A stretch of 64,000 nt of DNA from Spirosoma luteum DSM 19990. GTDB lineage: Bacteria; Bacteroidota; Bacteroidia; Cytophagales; Spirosomataceae. The notes beneath the pieces are model-generated. The model saw only the letters and a program-made list of their open reading frames with translations, was not told the DNA's origin and made no database searches. Every line of letters starts with the position of its first letter. Position 1 is the first letter of the stretch. Location of the stretch: the NCBI RefSeq assembly GCF_000374065.1, contig NZ_KB893301.1, forward strand, positions 89,429 through 153,428, read 5' to 3'. The translations under genes were made by a program, and so were the position numbers. This document shows positions 20,383 through 28,753 of the stretch, piece by piece.

Positions 20383-21390
20383 ATGCTAATGCACTTTCTT
20401 CGCTATATCATTTTGGCCCTGGCCCTCACTTTGTGGGCAGGCGGTTTATCCACCACCGTATCGCGCTGGCTTTATCGTACCGGCGTTATTGCGGACGATT
20501 ATCGGTATGGCGATTTATACCGGCTCTCGGCTCTAAACCAGTTCAAAGTGGCACAGCCTGTTTGTTCGCCTTCCAACCGGGCGAGCGATTCAGCGTCTAC
20601 GCACCTGTACCTGATTGGCGATAGCTTCTCGGAGCCACAGCGCCTGAGTAAAGACGACTTTCGGGTCAGTTATTATCGGCGCGTGGGCTGGGATAATCAG
20701 CAACGGATTCAGCTGGACTCAACAAAGCGGAATATACTGCTGATCGAATCCGTCGAGCGTCATTTTCGGGAGCATCTTAGCCGACCCAGCCAGGAATTTA
20801 TTGTCGAGCAGGATACAACCCGGCATCCTGCCGCCAACCCAACGCTATTCCAGCGGCTTAGCCTTGAGATTCACTGGACTGATGTAGAAGAGCGGCTTGA
20901 ATCAGCCCTGTTTAGTCAGGATTGGGCGTTTTGGTTCAAGGAACTGAAAGCCAGCCTAACACTAGACTGGTTTGACCGGACATACGCGAGTGTCAGTTTA
21001 TCGAAAAACCGTCAACATCTGTTCCTGAACAGCGATACAAATCCGAAAAAGCCTCTGAACTCATCATTTGTACCGATACCGGATGCGGAAATAAACGCTC
21101 TGGTCGACAGTGTCAATTCGGTGGCAGGCCGTTATCGGAAACTGGGTTTCGATGCCGTCTATTTATCCATCATTCCGAACAAAGCTACCTTGCTGGAAAA
21201 GGAACGGGATGACTACAACCACCTGATCGAACGGGTTCAGGACAACCCGCGTCTAACGGTGCCAACTATTGATACCTATCGGGCGTTTGAGCAGAGTCCG
21301 GTATCGCCTTATCTCAAAAGTGACACCCACTGGAACTGTGAAGGCCGGGCCATCTGGCTCGATCTGGTGCGGCAGACGTGCGGAATTTGA
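20383..21390 (+). CDS. Membrane-anchored SGNH/AlgX-like protein
   Basis: A 335-residue protein with an N-terminal signal anchor (about residues 3-23). YLIGDSFSEP holds the block I Ser of SGNH esterases and SDTHWNCEGRAIW the block V Asp-His pair, the layout seen in AlgJ/AlgX/DltD-like O-acetyltransferases of exopolysaccharides. It probably acetylates or deacetylates a surface glycan in the periplasm, perhaps working with the acyltransferase at 13944. The frame is open from a GTG at 20368 that overlaps the previous stop; the ATG at 20383 puts the anchor at a normal distance from the N-terminus. It ends 8 nt from a convergent small gene. Confidence 0.7.
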   Translation: MLMHFLRYIILALALTLWAGGLSTTVSRWLYRTGVIADDYRYGDLYRLSALNQFKVAQPVCSPSNRASDSASTHLYLIGDSFSEPQRLSKDDFRVSYYRRVGWDNQQRIQLDSTKRNILLIESVERHFREHLSRPSQEFIVEQDTTRHPAANPTLFQRLSLEIHWTDVEERLESALFSQDWAFWFKELKASLTLDWFDRTYASVSLSKNRQHLFLNSDTNPKKPLNSSFVPIPDAEINALVDSVNSVAGRYRKLGFDAVYLSIIPNKATLLEKERDDYNHLIERVQDNPRLTVPTIDTYRAFEQSPVSPYLKSDTHWNCEGRAIWLDLVRQTCGI

Positions 21391-21398
21391 ACGGGCTA

Positions 21399-21677
21399 CT
21401 ACACCCTGTCCGTTAAGGTTGGGTCGGATTCGGTACCATCGTTGTTGCCCAGAGAATCCCCGTTGCCGTAGTTATTGGTATCCTGCTCCATTGTTGGGCT
21501 GCCCGATGCTATACCAACACCATCCGGCCCACTATCCACCTCGCCCGCCAAATCAGTTGGGTTATAGTCTTCACTGAGCATCACACTGTCGTCGGGTACC
21601 TGGGCTGTGTCGCCCGTATCGGGTCGGACTGGTTGCGGGCTTTTATTGAGCATCGCATCCTGATTTACGTTTTCCAT
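21399..21677 (-). CDS. Small acidic low-complexity hypothetical protein
   Basis: Not recognised. The 92 residues are rich in Asp, Glu, Asn, Gly, Pro and Thr, with no signal peptide, no membrane helix and no cysteine; the protein is predicted disordered and strongly acidic. It begins with ATG at 21677 and ends 8 nt from the convergent SGNH gene. Acidic, disordered small proteins of this kind are common in Spirosoma-like genomes, but no function is known to me. It could be a spurious frame, although no competing frame in the region looks better. Confidence 0.5.
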   Translation of the reverse strand: MENVNQDAMLNKSPQPVRPDTGDTAQVPDDSVMLSEDYNPTDLAGEVDSGPDGVGIASGSPTMEQDTNNYGNGDSLGNNDGTESDPTLTDRV

Positions 21678-21795
21678 GTGTGTATCGTCAAAGTAGATAT
21701 ACTACAGGGATAACTCAAAAAAACTAAATCGGTTTGGGTTGCCGACTATCATTTTGTTTTTGCTGATTGCATCGAGGGCTGATAAAGGCAGCGTG

Positions 21796-22002
21796 TTAAG
21801 GGTTCAGCTTACTTTTCATAAAGCGAACTGCCATGTACGTATATAGAAACAGGGCCGCTGTTTCCAAAACAGCTTCCAATCTGTTGTTGGCATAAACTCC
21901 ACTACTCAAGTCCTGTATCCAATCAATCAATATTGCGCAATATCCTGCGAAAGAAGCAAAGGAGCCTATAATGAGAATAACGATGAGCAGTAACTGACGC
22001 AT
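21796..22002 (-). CDS. Small two-helix membrane protein
   Basis: Not recognised. Started at the ATG at 22002 it has 68 residues: one strong helix at the N-terminus (LLLIVILIIGSFASFAGYC) and a second near the C-terminus (ALFLYTYMAVRF), with a KSKLNP tail. An upstream in-frame start at 22059 would add 19 residues. A small holin-like or accessory membrane protein is possible, but nothing nearby points to a role. Confidence 0.4.
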   Translation of the reverse strand: MRQLLLIVILIIGSFASFAGYCAILIDWIQDLSSGVYANNRLEAVLETAALFLYTYMAVRFMKSKLNP

Positions 22003-22344
22003 GATTAATCCTGCAAGGTATAGTAAGTCGATAGTGTTGTTGAGCTTAAAATTGGACAATTACCTTGCCAGATGGTTTAATGGCGGTAAATAATTTATGA
22101 AATGTATAACAGTTTACTAGACAGCGGTTTATTTAGCTTTAAACGGATGCACCTTAGGCACGGGTAGCGATAAGTATAAAAGATGTGTGGCTAGTCAGTA
22201 GCTATTATGTCCGGCCGGGGTGGTGAACAAGACCATCAATTACCACGCGTACCAAACCTGTAAACGGGGCTTATCTACTATCACCGCAGTGTATTACACC
22301 GTATCTGGTAAACAGCCAATGAACTTACCTGCTATTTTTACGTC
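22003..22344. other. Divergent intergenic region without recognised gene
   Basis: These 342 nt separate the small membrane protein (minus) from pyrR (plus). I see no convincing ORF, tRNA or strong hairpin. The only signal is a -7-like TATTTTTA box at 22333-22340, 4 nt before the pyrR ATG. Confidence 0.4.
22333..22340 (+). promoter_or_regulatory. Possible -7 box immediately before pyrR
   Basis: TATTTTTA matches seven of eight positions of TAnnTTTG. Transcription would start about at the pyrR ATG (22345), giving a leaderless or very short-leader mRNA. The match could be chance. Confidence 0.3.
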
Positions 22345-22884
22345 ATGAACCAAAAACGTCTGATTCTGTCCAGCCCGCTGCTCGAGATTGTCATTAGCCG
22401 ACTGGCACAACAATTGATCGAAACATATCAGGACTTCTCCGATACTGTCATTCTGGGCATGCAGCCACGGGGTATTTACTTTGCCGAACGTGTGGCGCGG
22501 GAACTGAATCGGGCTTTGGGCCAAACGGTGCCGCTTGGCTATCTGGATGCCACGTTTTACCGGGACGATTTCCGTCGGCGCGATAGCCCGCTGCGGGCCA
22601 ATACAACCAACGTTCCCTTTATTATTGAAAATAAACGGGTAATCCTGATCGACGATGTGTTGGCAACGGGCCGTATGGTTCGGGCCGCCCTAGACGCCAT
22701 GACCGCCTTCGGACGCCCCCGGAAAGTAGAACTCGTTGTGCTGATCGACCGGCGTTATAACCGCGATTTACCCATCAAACCGGATTATACCGGCAAGCGG
22801 GTCAACACGCTCGAATCACAGCAGGTGCTGGTTGAATGGACGGAGCAGGGGGCCGAAACGGACCGAATCTGGCTGGTTGGCTAA
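22345..22884 (+). CDS. pyrR: PyrR-type phosphoribosyltransferase
   Basis: A 179-residue phosphoribosyltransferase of the PyrR family, which combines uracil phosphoribosyltransferase activity with, in some bacteria, RNA-binding attenuation of pyr genes. The PRPP-binding motif is VILIDDVLATGR at residues 99-110, and YRDDFRRRD (72-80) matches the PyrR flexible loop. No pyr genes are adjacent, so regulation cannot be judged. A -7-like word (TATTTTTA, 22333-22340) lies so close to the ATG that the transcript could be leaderless. Confidence 0.9.
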   Translation: MNQKRLILSSPLLEIVISRLAQQLIETYQDFSDTVILGMQPRGIYFAERVARELNRALGQTVPLGYLDATFYRDDFRRRDSPLRANTTNVPFIIENKRVILIDDVLATGRMVRAALDAMTAFGRPRKVELVVLIDRRYNRDLPIKPDYTGKRVNTLESQQVLVEWTEQGAETDRIWLVG

Positions 22885-23015
22885 AGATTTTGGAGTGAGT
22901 AAAAACACTCATTAGTAAATTTCTGCTGATTAGTACTTTACTTATATTACTTTACACAATTAAGGTACACTAATGGGCAAATATTTACTTAATTTAGCAG
23001 ACCGTAATTAGTACT

Positions 23016-25583
23016 ATGAACCGTCTGCTGCGCTTGTTCGCTTTCTTCTTCATTTTTATCATCCTGGGTAGCAGTACATATGCCCAAACTACCTATACCG
23101 TTACCGGTCTGGTTACCGATGCGAATACAGGTGATCCAATCCCGTTTGCCAGTGTTTCCCTCGTTGGTAAAAAGAATGGTACCATGGCCGACGAATTGGG
23201 GCGTTATTCGCTGACCGTGAAGCTGTTATCTGACTCTCTGGCTGTTAGCTCAATGGGCTATAAAACACTTCGGCTGGCTATCGATCCAGAACGAATTACC
23301 CAGGCGGTCGATTTTAAACTTAAATCAGGCGGGATGGCCCTGCAGGAGGTAACGGTTCGGGCTGGTGAAAACCCTGCCTGGCGTGTACTCCGGCAACTTC
23401 GTAAAAACAGGAATCTGAATGACCGTAAACGACTGGCTGCCTACGAGTACGACAGTTATGTGAAAACTGATATTGCCCTCAGTCACGTTTCAGACCGGAT
23501 GCGTAAGAATCCGCTCATCAAAAGTATCAACAGGGCGATGAGTAAATATGACTCTATTGTGGACGATGAGGGTCATAAGTTATTGCCGTTGCTGGCTTCC
23601 GAATCGGTGTCGCGGTATTATTTCAGAGACAGTCCCGACCGCAAACGGGAGGATATTCGGAAAACGCGGATTAGAGGGGTGGCAGTTGATGATGCCGGGC
23701 TGAGTTCGCAGTTGCTGGGCGGTACTAACCTGGTAAGCCAGAATTTCTATGACAATTACATTCCCATTCTGGGTAAAGATTTTGCCTCGCCCGTTGGTGA
23801 TAACTGGAAAAGCTGGTACGAATTTTTTCTGGCCGATACGACCCAGATTGGTGACCATGTCTGCTATGAAATCCAGTTCGAACCCAAGCGTAAGGAGGAC
23901 CTTGCGTTCATTGGCAAAGCGTGGATCGACACTACCTCCTTTGCGCTCTGCCAGATCGAAACCCGTATTGGCAGTGGAGCCAATCTGAATTACGTCCGGT
24001 CTCTGACCATTGAACAGGAACTGGAATCGACCATCGACTCTTCCTCGGGCAAGGGGGTTACTGCCGGCTGGTTACCCATCAGTATCCGGCTATCGGCCAA
24101 CCTGACGGGCGTGGGTAAGCAATCGCTGGGAATGCGGGCGCAGGTAACACTCCGCAACGACAACATTATTGTGAACCGACCGCACCCGCCAGGTTTTTAT
24201 GAGCAGGCCGTTGAACTGAGTGATACAGTGGCTACCGAGAATGAGGCTTTCTGGCATTCCATTCAGCGCAACCTGGCCGGTTCCGATTCATTGAGCAAAG
24301 AGGATTTAAAAACCCGTGAGGTGATCGCTAAACTACGGTCAGTACCAGCGGTAAAAAAAGCAGAAGCAGTCGGGCAGATATTGGTAACGGGTTTTTACAA
24401 AGCGGGCGGATTTGATCTAGGGCCGTATCCGTACCTGTTTGCCGTGAACAGTGTGGAAGGACTACGAACCCGCATTGGTTTTCGGACCAACGATGACTTT
24501 AGCCGTAACTGGATACTACAGGGTTATCTGGCGTATGGTACATTGGATGGGCAGTTCAAATACGGTGGTGAACTGAGTTACCTGTTCTCCCGGCAGCACT
24601 GGACGGTAGCGGGTGTGCGGATAGCCAATGATCTGGAACGACTGGGGCTAACCCCCGAATTAATTGGGGGTAACCGGATTTTTTATGCTCTGAGCCGTTT
24701 TGGCCGGTATCGGGGAGCGTATCAGAGCTACCAGAAAGAAGCTTATGTTAAAGCAGAACCGATAAAAGGGGTGTTGCTGACGGCCACACTCGGGAGTCGT
24801 ACGTTCGACCCGCTATTTCCCTTCCGCTACCGGCTAGAGCCCGAATTGGGTGACCAGTCTACCCTCGCTTCCTATATCAATGATGCTTACTGGTCGTTTG
24901 AAGCGCGACTCGCCCGGAAGGAAAAGTACGTTATGGAGGGGAATAACCGCATTACACTTGGTACTAAACGCGCGCCTGTTTTAACCATACGGTACACCCA
25001 GGGTATGAAATCCCTGGGTAGTGATTTCAATTACCGCCGGATTACCCTGCGGGCACAGCAGTCGCTGCGAATTGGCACCCTTGGTCGGATGACCTACCTG
25101 CTGTCGGCAGGATACACGCCCGATATAATGCCTGCTCCCATGCTGTTTCCGCACATTGGTAACCCCACCCCGCTGCTCACGGTCAATACCTTTAACCGGA
25201 TGCAGTTTTATGAGTTCGTGAGCGACCGTTTTGTGGCTGTTCACGTACAGCATAAGTTCGAAGGGTTATTATTTAACCGCCTGCCCCTTATTCGAAAGCT
25301 CAACTGGCGATTGATTGCCAACGTAGATGCCTTATGGGGGAGTTTATCCGACGAGAATCAGGAAGTAGCTTCCCGGAGGATGTTGCCAAGTGGTACCAGG
25401 CCCATTTACTTTGGTGCCCTCGACAAAAATAAGCCGTATGTCGAAGTAGGTTATGGTATTGATAATATCTTCAAACTCATTCGTATTCAGGCCATTCACC
25501 GGCTCAATTACCTGGATGGTGGCCCAAACAACATACCCCTCAATTCGTTTGCGCTGAAAGCATCGGCCTCTATTAACTTCTGA
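23016..25583 (+). CDS. DUF5686 outer-membrane protein with carboxypeptidase-like domain
   Basis: An 855-residue outer-membrane protein. A signal peptide (to about residue 24, ending STYAQ) is followed by a carboxypeptidase-regulatory-like domain (VTGLVTDANTGDPIPFASVSL, about residues 29-105) and then a long DUF5686 region predicted to be a beta-barrel, ending in an aromatic-poor KASASINF strand. Related proteins resemble TonB-dependent receptors but lack a plug domain; their role is not established. The gene stands alone; two copies of ATTAGTACT flank its leader (22929-22937 and 23007-23015). Confidence 0.85.
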   Translation: MNRLLRLFAFFFIFIILGSSTYAQTTYTVTGLVTDANTGDPIPFASVSLVGKKNGTMADELGRYSLTVKLLSDSLAVSSMGYKTLRLAIDPERITQAVDFKLKSGGMALQEVTVRAGENPAWRVLRQLRKNRNLNDRKRLAAYEYDSYVKTDIALSHVSDRMRKNPLIKSINRAMSKYDSIVDDEGHKLLPLLASESVSRYYFRDSPDRKREDIRKTRIRGVAVDDAGLSSQLLGGTNLVSQNFYDNYIPILGKDFASPVGDNWKSWYEFFLADTTQIGDHVCYEIQFEPKRKEDLAFIGKAWIDTTSFALCQIETRIGSGANLNYVRSLTIEQELESTIDSSSGKGVTAGWLPISIRLSANLTGVGKQSLGMRAQVTLRNDNIIVNRPHPPGFYEQAVELSDTVATENEAFWHSIQRNLAGSDSLSKEDLKTREVIAKLRSVPAVKKAEAVGQILVTGFYKAGGFDLGPYPYLFAVNSVEGLRTRIGFRTNDDFSRNWILQGYLAYGTLDGQFKYGGELSYLFSRQHWTVAGVRIANDLERLGLTPELIGGNRIFYALSRFGRYRGAYQSYQKEAYVKAEPIKGVLLTATLGSRTFDPLFPFRYRLEPELGDQSTLASYINDAYWSFEARLARKEKYVMEGNNRITLGTKRAPVLTIRYTQGMKSLGSDFNYRRITLRAQQSLRIGTLGRMTYLLSAGYTPDIMPAPMLFPHIGNPTPLLTVNTFNRMQFYEFVSDRFVAVHVQHKFEGLLFNRLPLIRKLNWRLIANVDALWGSLSDENQEVASRRMLPSGTRPIYFGALDKNKPYVEVGYGIDNIFKLIRIQAIHRLNYLDGGPNNIPLNSFALKASASINF

Positions 25584-25657
25584 TTCTTCCGTAAGGTCAC
25601 ATCCGGGCTGATAACTTTCTGCTTCTGTTACCTGTTCTTTGTGAAACGTTTTTCTGT

Positions 25658-26503
25658 ATGTCTCTTGTTGCCCCCGTCACCATTCAGAAAGTTTCCGGTA
25701 ACAGCCAGCGTGAAGCACCGGACCTGCTGGCCGTTGAAGAACCCCTCGAAATTCGTCTGGGCTTTGGCTCGCTGAACGACCGCCAGCAACGGGCCGTATC
25801 GGTCACGATGCGAACACCCGGCCACGATGAAGAACTGGCGCTGGGCTTCCTGTTCACTGAAGGGATCATTCGCCTGCCCGCCGATGTGTTGTCGTGCCGG
25901 CATTGTGTACAGGACGCTGAAAAAGAAGGCAATGTTATCCGGGTTGAACTCCAGCCAACTGTGGCCGTCGACTGGGCGCGGCTGGAGCGCAACACGTTTA
26001 CGTCGTCCAGTTGTGGGTTGTGCGGCAAAACCTCTATCGAAGCGGTACGGTCGCTCACACCCGGCCCTGTTTTATCGGAGCTTAGCCTCTGGTCGTCGGT
26101 GTTGCATACCCTGCCGGAGCGGGTTCGGGAATCCCAGCCGGCCTTTGCCCACACGGGCGGTATTCATGCGGCTGCTTTGTTCGATGCGCAAGGGAAACTG
26201 TTGCTGGTGCGCGAAGATATTGGTCGGCACAACGCCCTGGATAAATTGATTGGTGCGGCTTTCTGGCACAACTGGTTGCCTCTTAGCAAAGCTGGTGTCT
26301 TTCTGAGTGGCCGGATTGGCGTAGAACTGGTGCAGAAAAGCTGGATGGCAGGTGTGCCGTTCGTAGCCGCCGTAGGTGCTCCGTCGAGTCTGGCGGTACA
26401 GATGGCTCAGGAAGCCCGGATAACACTGGCGGGTTTTGTTCGTAATGACCGGTTCAACGTGTATAGCGAGCCACAACGTATCCGTATAGCGGTTAATGCT
26501 TAA
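25658..26503 (+). CDS. fdhD: Formate dehydrogenase accessory sulfurtransferase FdhD
   Basis: A 281-residue cytoplasmic protein that passes sulfur from a cysteine desulfurase to the molybdenum cofactor of formate dehydrogenase. The hallmark SSCGLCGKTS with C119 and C122 is intact, as are DEELALGFLFTEG and the C-terminal AVGAPSSLAV. No formate dehydrogenase or molybdenum cofactor gene is in the window, so the client enzyme must be encoded elsewhere. The 3' end overlaps the convergent lipid kinase gene by 11 nt. Confidence 0.94.
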   Translation: MSLVAPVTIQKVSGNSQREAPDLLAVEEPLEIRLGFGSLNDRQQRAVSVTMRTPGHDEELALGFLFTEGIIRLPADVLSCRHCVQDAEKEGNVIRVELQPTVAVDWARLERNTFTSSSCGLCGKTSIEAVRSLTPGPVLSELSLWSSVLHTLPERVRESQPAFAHTGGIHAAALFDAQGKLLLVREDIGRHNALDKLIGAAFWHNWLPLSKAGVFLSGRIGVELVQKSWMAGVPFVAAVGAPSSLAVQMAQEARITLAGFVRNDRFNVYSEPQRIRIAVNA

Positions 26504-27419
26504 CTGAATTGTCGGCCAATTCTTCGGTTGTACTGCCAGGCACTATTGATGCCGACTTTGGTAGTACCATCAGCAGAGCTCCCGGTTTGATAGCTGCTTT
26601 TATCTGGTTCACTTTACCCCGGTACTCACCATCTACCTGAAAATACACTTTCCGGTGTGTTTCAATGGTGATAGATGTGGCCGGGAAAATTTCGACATTC
26701 CGGGGATCGAAAGGTTTATACTGCCAGAACAACTTTACAATCTCCCACACTGACAGCCGACGGAAAATAACGACTTCAAAGTGACCATCGAAGGGAGAGC
26801 CGTCCGGATTGATAACGGCTCCGGTACCGTACATCCGGGCGTTGGCCAGTACTACCATGAGGGCCGCCCGTTCCACACAGGTGTCACCGATGGTAATGGA
26901 TATCCGCAATAGCCGACGTTTTTTTAATACGTTAACGACACTCCGAAGATAGCCCAGTTTGCCACGCAGGTTATTTTTTTCGTAGTGCTGTACCAACTGG
27001 GCGTTCAGCCCTATATCGCTCAGGTGCAGGCAGATATCATCACCATTGATGAGTACCACGTCGGTCGGCCTGGTTTCCCCGTCTACCAGAACCGCCAGAC
27101 TACCGTCAACGTCGGTAGGAATCTCCAGTTCACGGGCCATACCGTTGGCCGAGCCAGCCGGTAGTACGCCCAGTGGAATGCCGGTATCGAGCAGGCAGGT
27201 AGCTACAATCTTTATGGTGCCATCACCCCCTACGGCTACTACCCGGTCTGGTTTATACTGCTTAATCTGCTGGGGCAGGGTCTGCTCGTCGGTTTCTCCG
27301 TTGAGATGAAACAGGTGAAACTGATGGGGCGAATCAGCAAAGAAAGTACGGATACCCGTTTCCCACCGGGTTTTGTCTGTACCACCCGAAGCCGGGTTGA
27401 TGGCGAATAAAAAAGTCAA
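26493..27419 (-). CDS. Diacylglycerol/lipid kinase (DagK/YegS family)
   Basis: A 308-residue cytoplasmic kinase of the DAGK-catalytic family, which phosphorylates diacylglycerol or related lipids. The N-terminal INPASGG, the nucleotide-binding GGDGT (64-68), and LPAGSANGMAREL are conserved. The start is TTG at 27417-27419; no ATG gives the proper N-terminus. It is transcribed divergently from a gene for an App1-like phosphatidate phosphatase across only 71 nt, which pairs a possible producer and consumer of phosphatidate. Confidence 0.88.
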   Translation of the reverse strand: MTFLFAINPASGGTDKTRWETGIRTFFADSPHQFHLFHLNGETDEQTLPQQIKQYKPDRVVAVGGDGTIKIVATCLLDTGIPLGVLPAGSANGMARELEIPTDVDGSLAVLVDGETRPTDVVLINGDDICLHLSDIGLNAQLVQHYEKNNLRGKLGYLRSVVNVLKKRRLLRISITIGDTCVERAALMVVLANARMYGTGAVINPDGSPFDGHFEVVIFRRLSVWEIVKLFWQYKPFDPRNVEIFPATSITIETHRKVYFQVDGEYRGKVNQIKAAIKPGALLMVLPKSASIVPGSTTEELADNSVKH

Positions 27420-27490
27420 CTTATAAGAGAATTAAAAGTTGTAAATGATAGGAGTCTTTAACCTTACGAAACCTCAGCAACCCGTCAGTA

Positions 27491-28540
27491 ATGGATAAAC
27501 AAAAAACCAGCTTAAAGGATAGAATAAAACGATTTTTCCTGGCAAAACTGCGACTGAGTGATCAGCCGGTGGTGCGTGTATACCGGGGATTTGGCAACGA
27601 TACCCAACTACTGATTGACGGGCATGTATTCAAACGTAGTGCTCTGGCCCGAAATCAATACCGTAATATCGATATCGTTAATCTGCTGGCCGTGCTGCGC
27701 CTTTTTTTGGTAAAGCCCTATCCCAATGCCTTAGTAAAGGTGTATTTTGGTGAGCAGGTCATTGAAACGAAGGCGGATTCCAACGGTTACTTTGCCATTA
27801 CGCTAACTTTGACGGAACCTTTGCCTCCCGGCTGGCACCGCATAAAAGCACGGGTCGTGTCGCAGACAATTACGCCTGAACTACTACTTGCCGAGGATGA
27901 GGGGAAAGTGTTAATACCGGACCCAACGCCGTTTATCTGCATTTCGGATATTGACGATACATTCCTGATTTCGCACTCCTCAACCATTACCAAGCGATTA
28001 CAGGTGCTCCTGACCGAGAATGCCCACAGTCGAAAGCCTTTTGACGGCGTAGTGGCTCATTACAAGCTTCTGGCCGAAGCCGGATCCAATACGCAGGCAC
28101 TTAATCCATTTTTTTACGTATCCAGCAGTGAATGGAATCTGTATAGCTATATTCTGGAGTTTTCTCAAAAAAACGGGTTGCCGGAGGGTGTGTACCGGCT
28201 TAGCCCGCTCAAACGCCTGACCGAGTTGCTTAAAACAGGCAGAGGGAAACACCATACTAAATTTGACCGGATAGAACAGATTATCGGCTTATATCCAACC
28301 CGGCAGTTTGTCCTGCTGGGTGACGATTCGCAGCAGGACCCCGTTATTTATGCACGGGTAGTAGCGCAGTTTCCCGAACAGATTCGCTGCGTGTATATTC
28401 GACAAATTTACGCACCCAATAAAACGCGTACGGAAAAGATAGTAGCTACCATAGAAGCTGCGGGGGTAGCTTGCTGTTATTTTGCCCACAGTGCCGAGGC
28501 TCGCCGGCATTCGGTAGCTACTGGGTTAGTGCAGGCCTAA
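27491..28540 (+). CDS. App1-family phosphatidate phosphatase (DUF2183)
   Basis: A 349-residue HAD-like phosphatase. The catalytic SDIDDTFLISHSS at residues 152-164 (D153, D155) is typical of DUF2183/App1 proteins, which in yeast dephosphorylate phosphatidate; LLGDDSQQDP and PFFYVSSSEWNLY are further family motifs. The N-terminal 100 residues contain a beta-rich domain. No signal peptide is visible. Neighbouring the divergent lipid kinase suggests control of phosphatidate or diacylglycerol levels; this is inference. Confidence 0.86.
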   Translation: MDKQKTSLKDRIKRFFLAKLRLSDQPVVRVYRGFGNDTQLLIDGHVFKRSALARNQYRNIDIVNLLAVLRLFLVKPYPNALVKVYFGEQVIETKADSNGYFAITLTLTEPLPPGWHRIKARVVSQTITPELLLAEDEGKVLIPDPTPFICISDIDDTFLISHSSTITKRLQVLLTENAHSRKPFDGVVAHYKLLAEAGSNTQALNPFFYVSSSEWNLYSYILEFSQKNGLPEGVYRLSPLKRLTELLKTGRGKHHTKFDRIEQIIGLYPTRQFVLLGDDSQQDPVIYARVVAQFPEQIRCVYIRQIYAPNKTRTEKIVATIEAAGVACCYFAHSAEARRHSVATGLVQA

Positions 28541-28542
28541 AA

Positions 28543-28674
28543 ATGAATGCTATAGGCGCCTGGCTGCCGTGTGGTGGCTACGCTATATTAAAATTTAATG
28601 TTTCTGTTATTTATACTATTTTACCCCTTTTTATCCCGATATTACTTTTATTACTACTGATACTAGTGAAATAA
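28543..28674 (+). CDS. Possible single-helix membrane microprotein
   Basis: A 43-residue reading frame starts 2 nt after the App1 gene. Its N-terminal half is mixed and its C-terminal half is a continuous hydrophobic helix (ILPLFIPILLLLLLILV) with a terminal Lys, as in small membrane proteins. Position and composition make it plausible as a translationally coupled microprotein, but AT-rich non-coding DNA could produce such a frame by chance. The rest of the spacer to 28753 holds only a short hairpin at 28681-28699. Confidence 0.3.
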   Translation: MNAIGAWLPCGGYAILKFNVSVIYTILPLFIPILLLLLLILVK

Positions 28675-28753
28675 TACACGCAAGCATGATTCTTGCTTGA
28701 TCGATATACGTATTTATAGCTAAAAATTATCCTACGCCGAAATAATATATAGC

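Noticed and set aside
20366-20384. GTG start of the SGNH gene overlapping the previous stop
   Set aside because: It would add five residues before the signal anchor; the ATG at 20383 fits better, though translational coupling remains possible.
26493-26503. Possible frameshift at the fdhD / lipid kinase overlap
   Set aside because: The genes are convergent and both end normally; an 11-nt 3' overlap is common.
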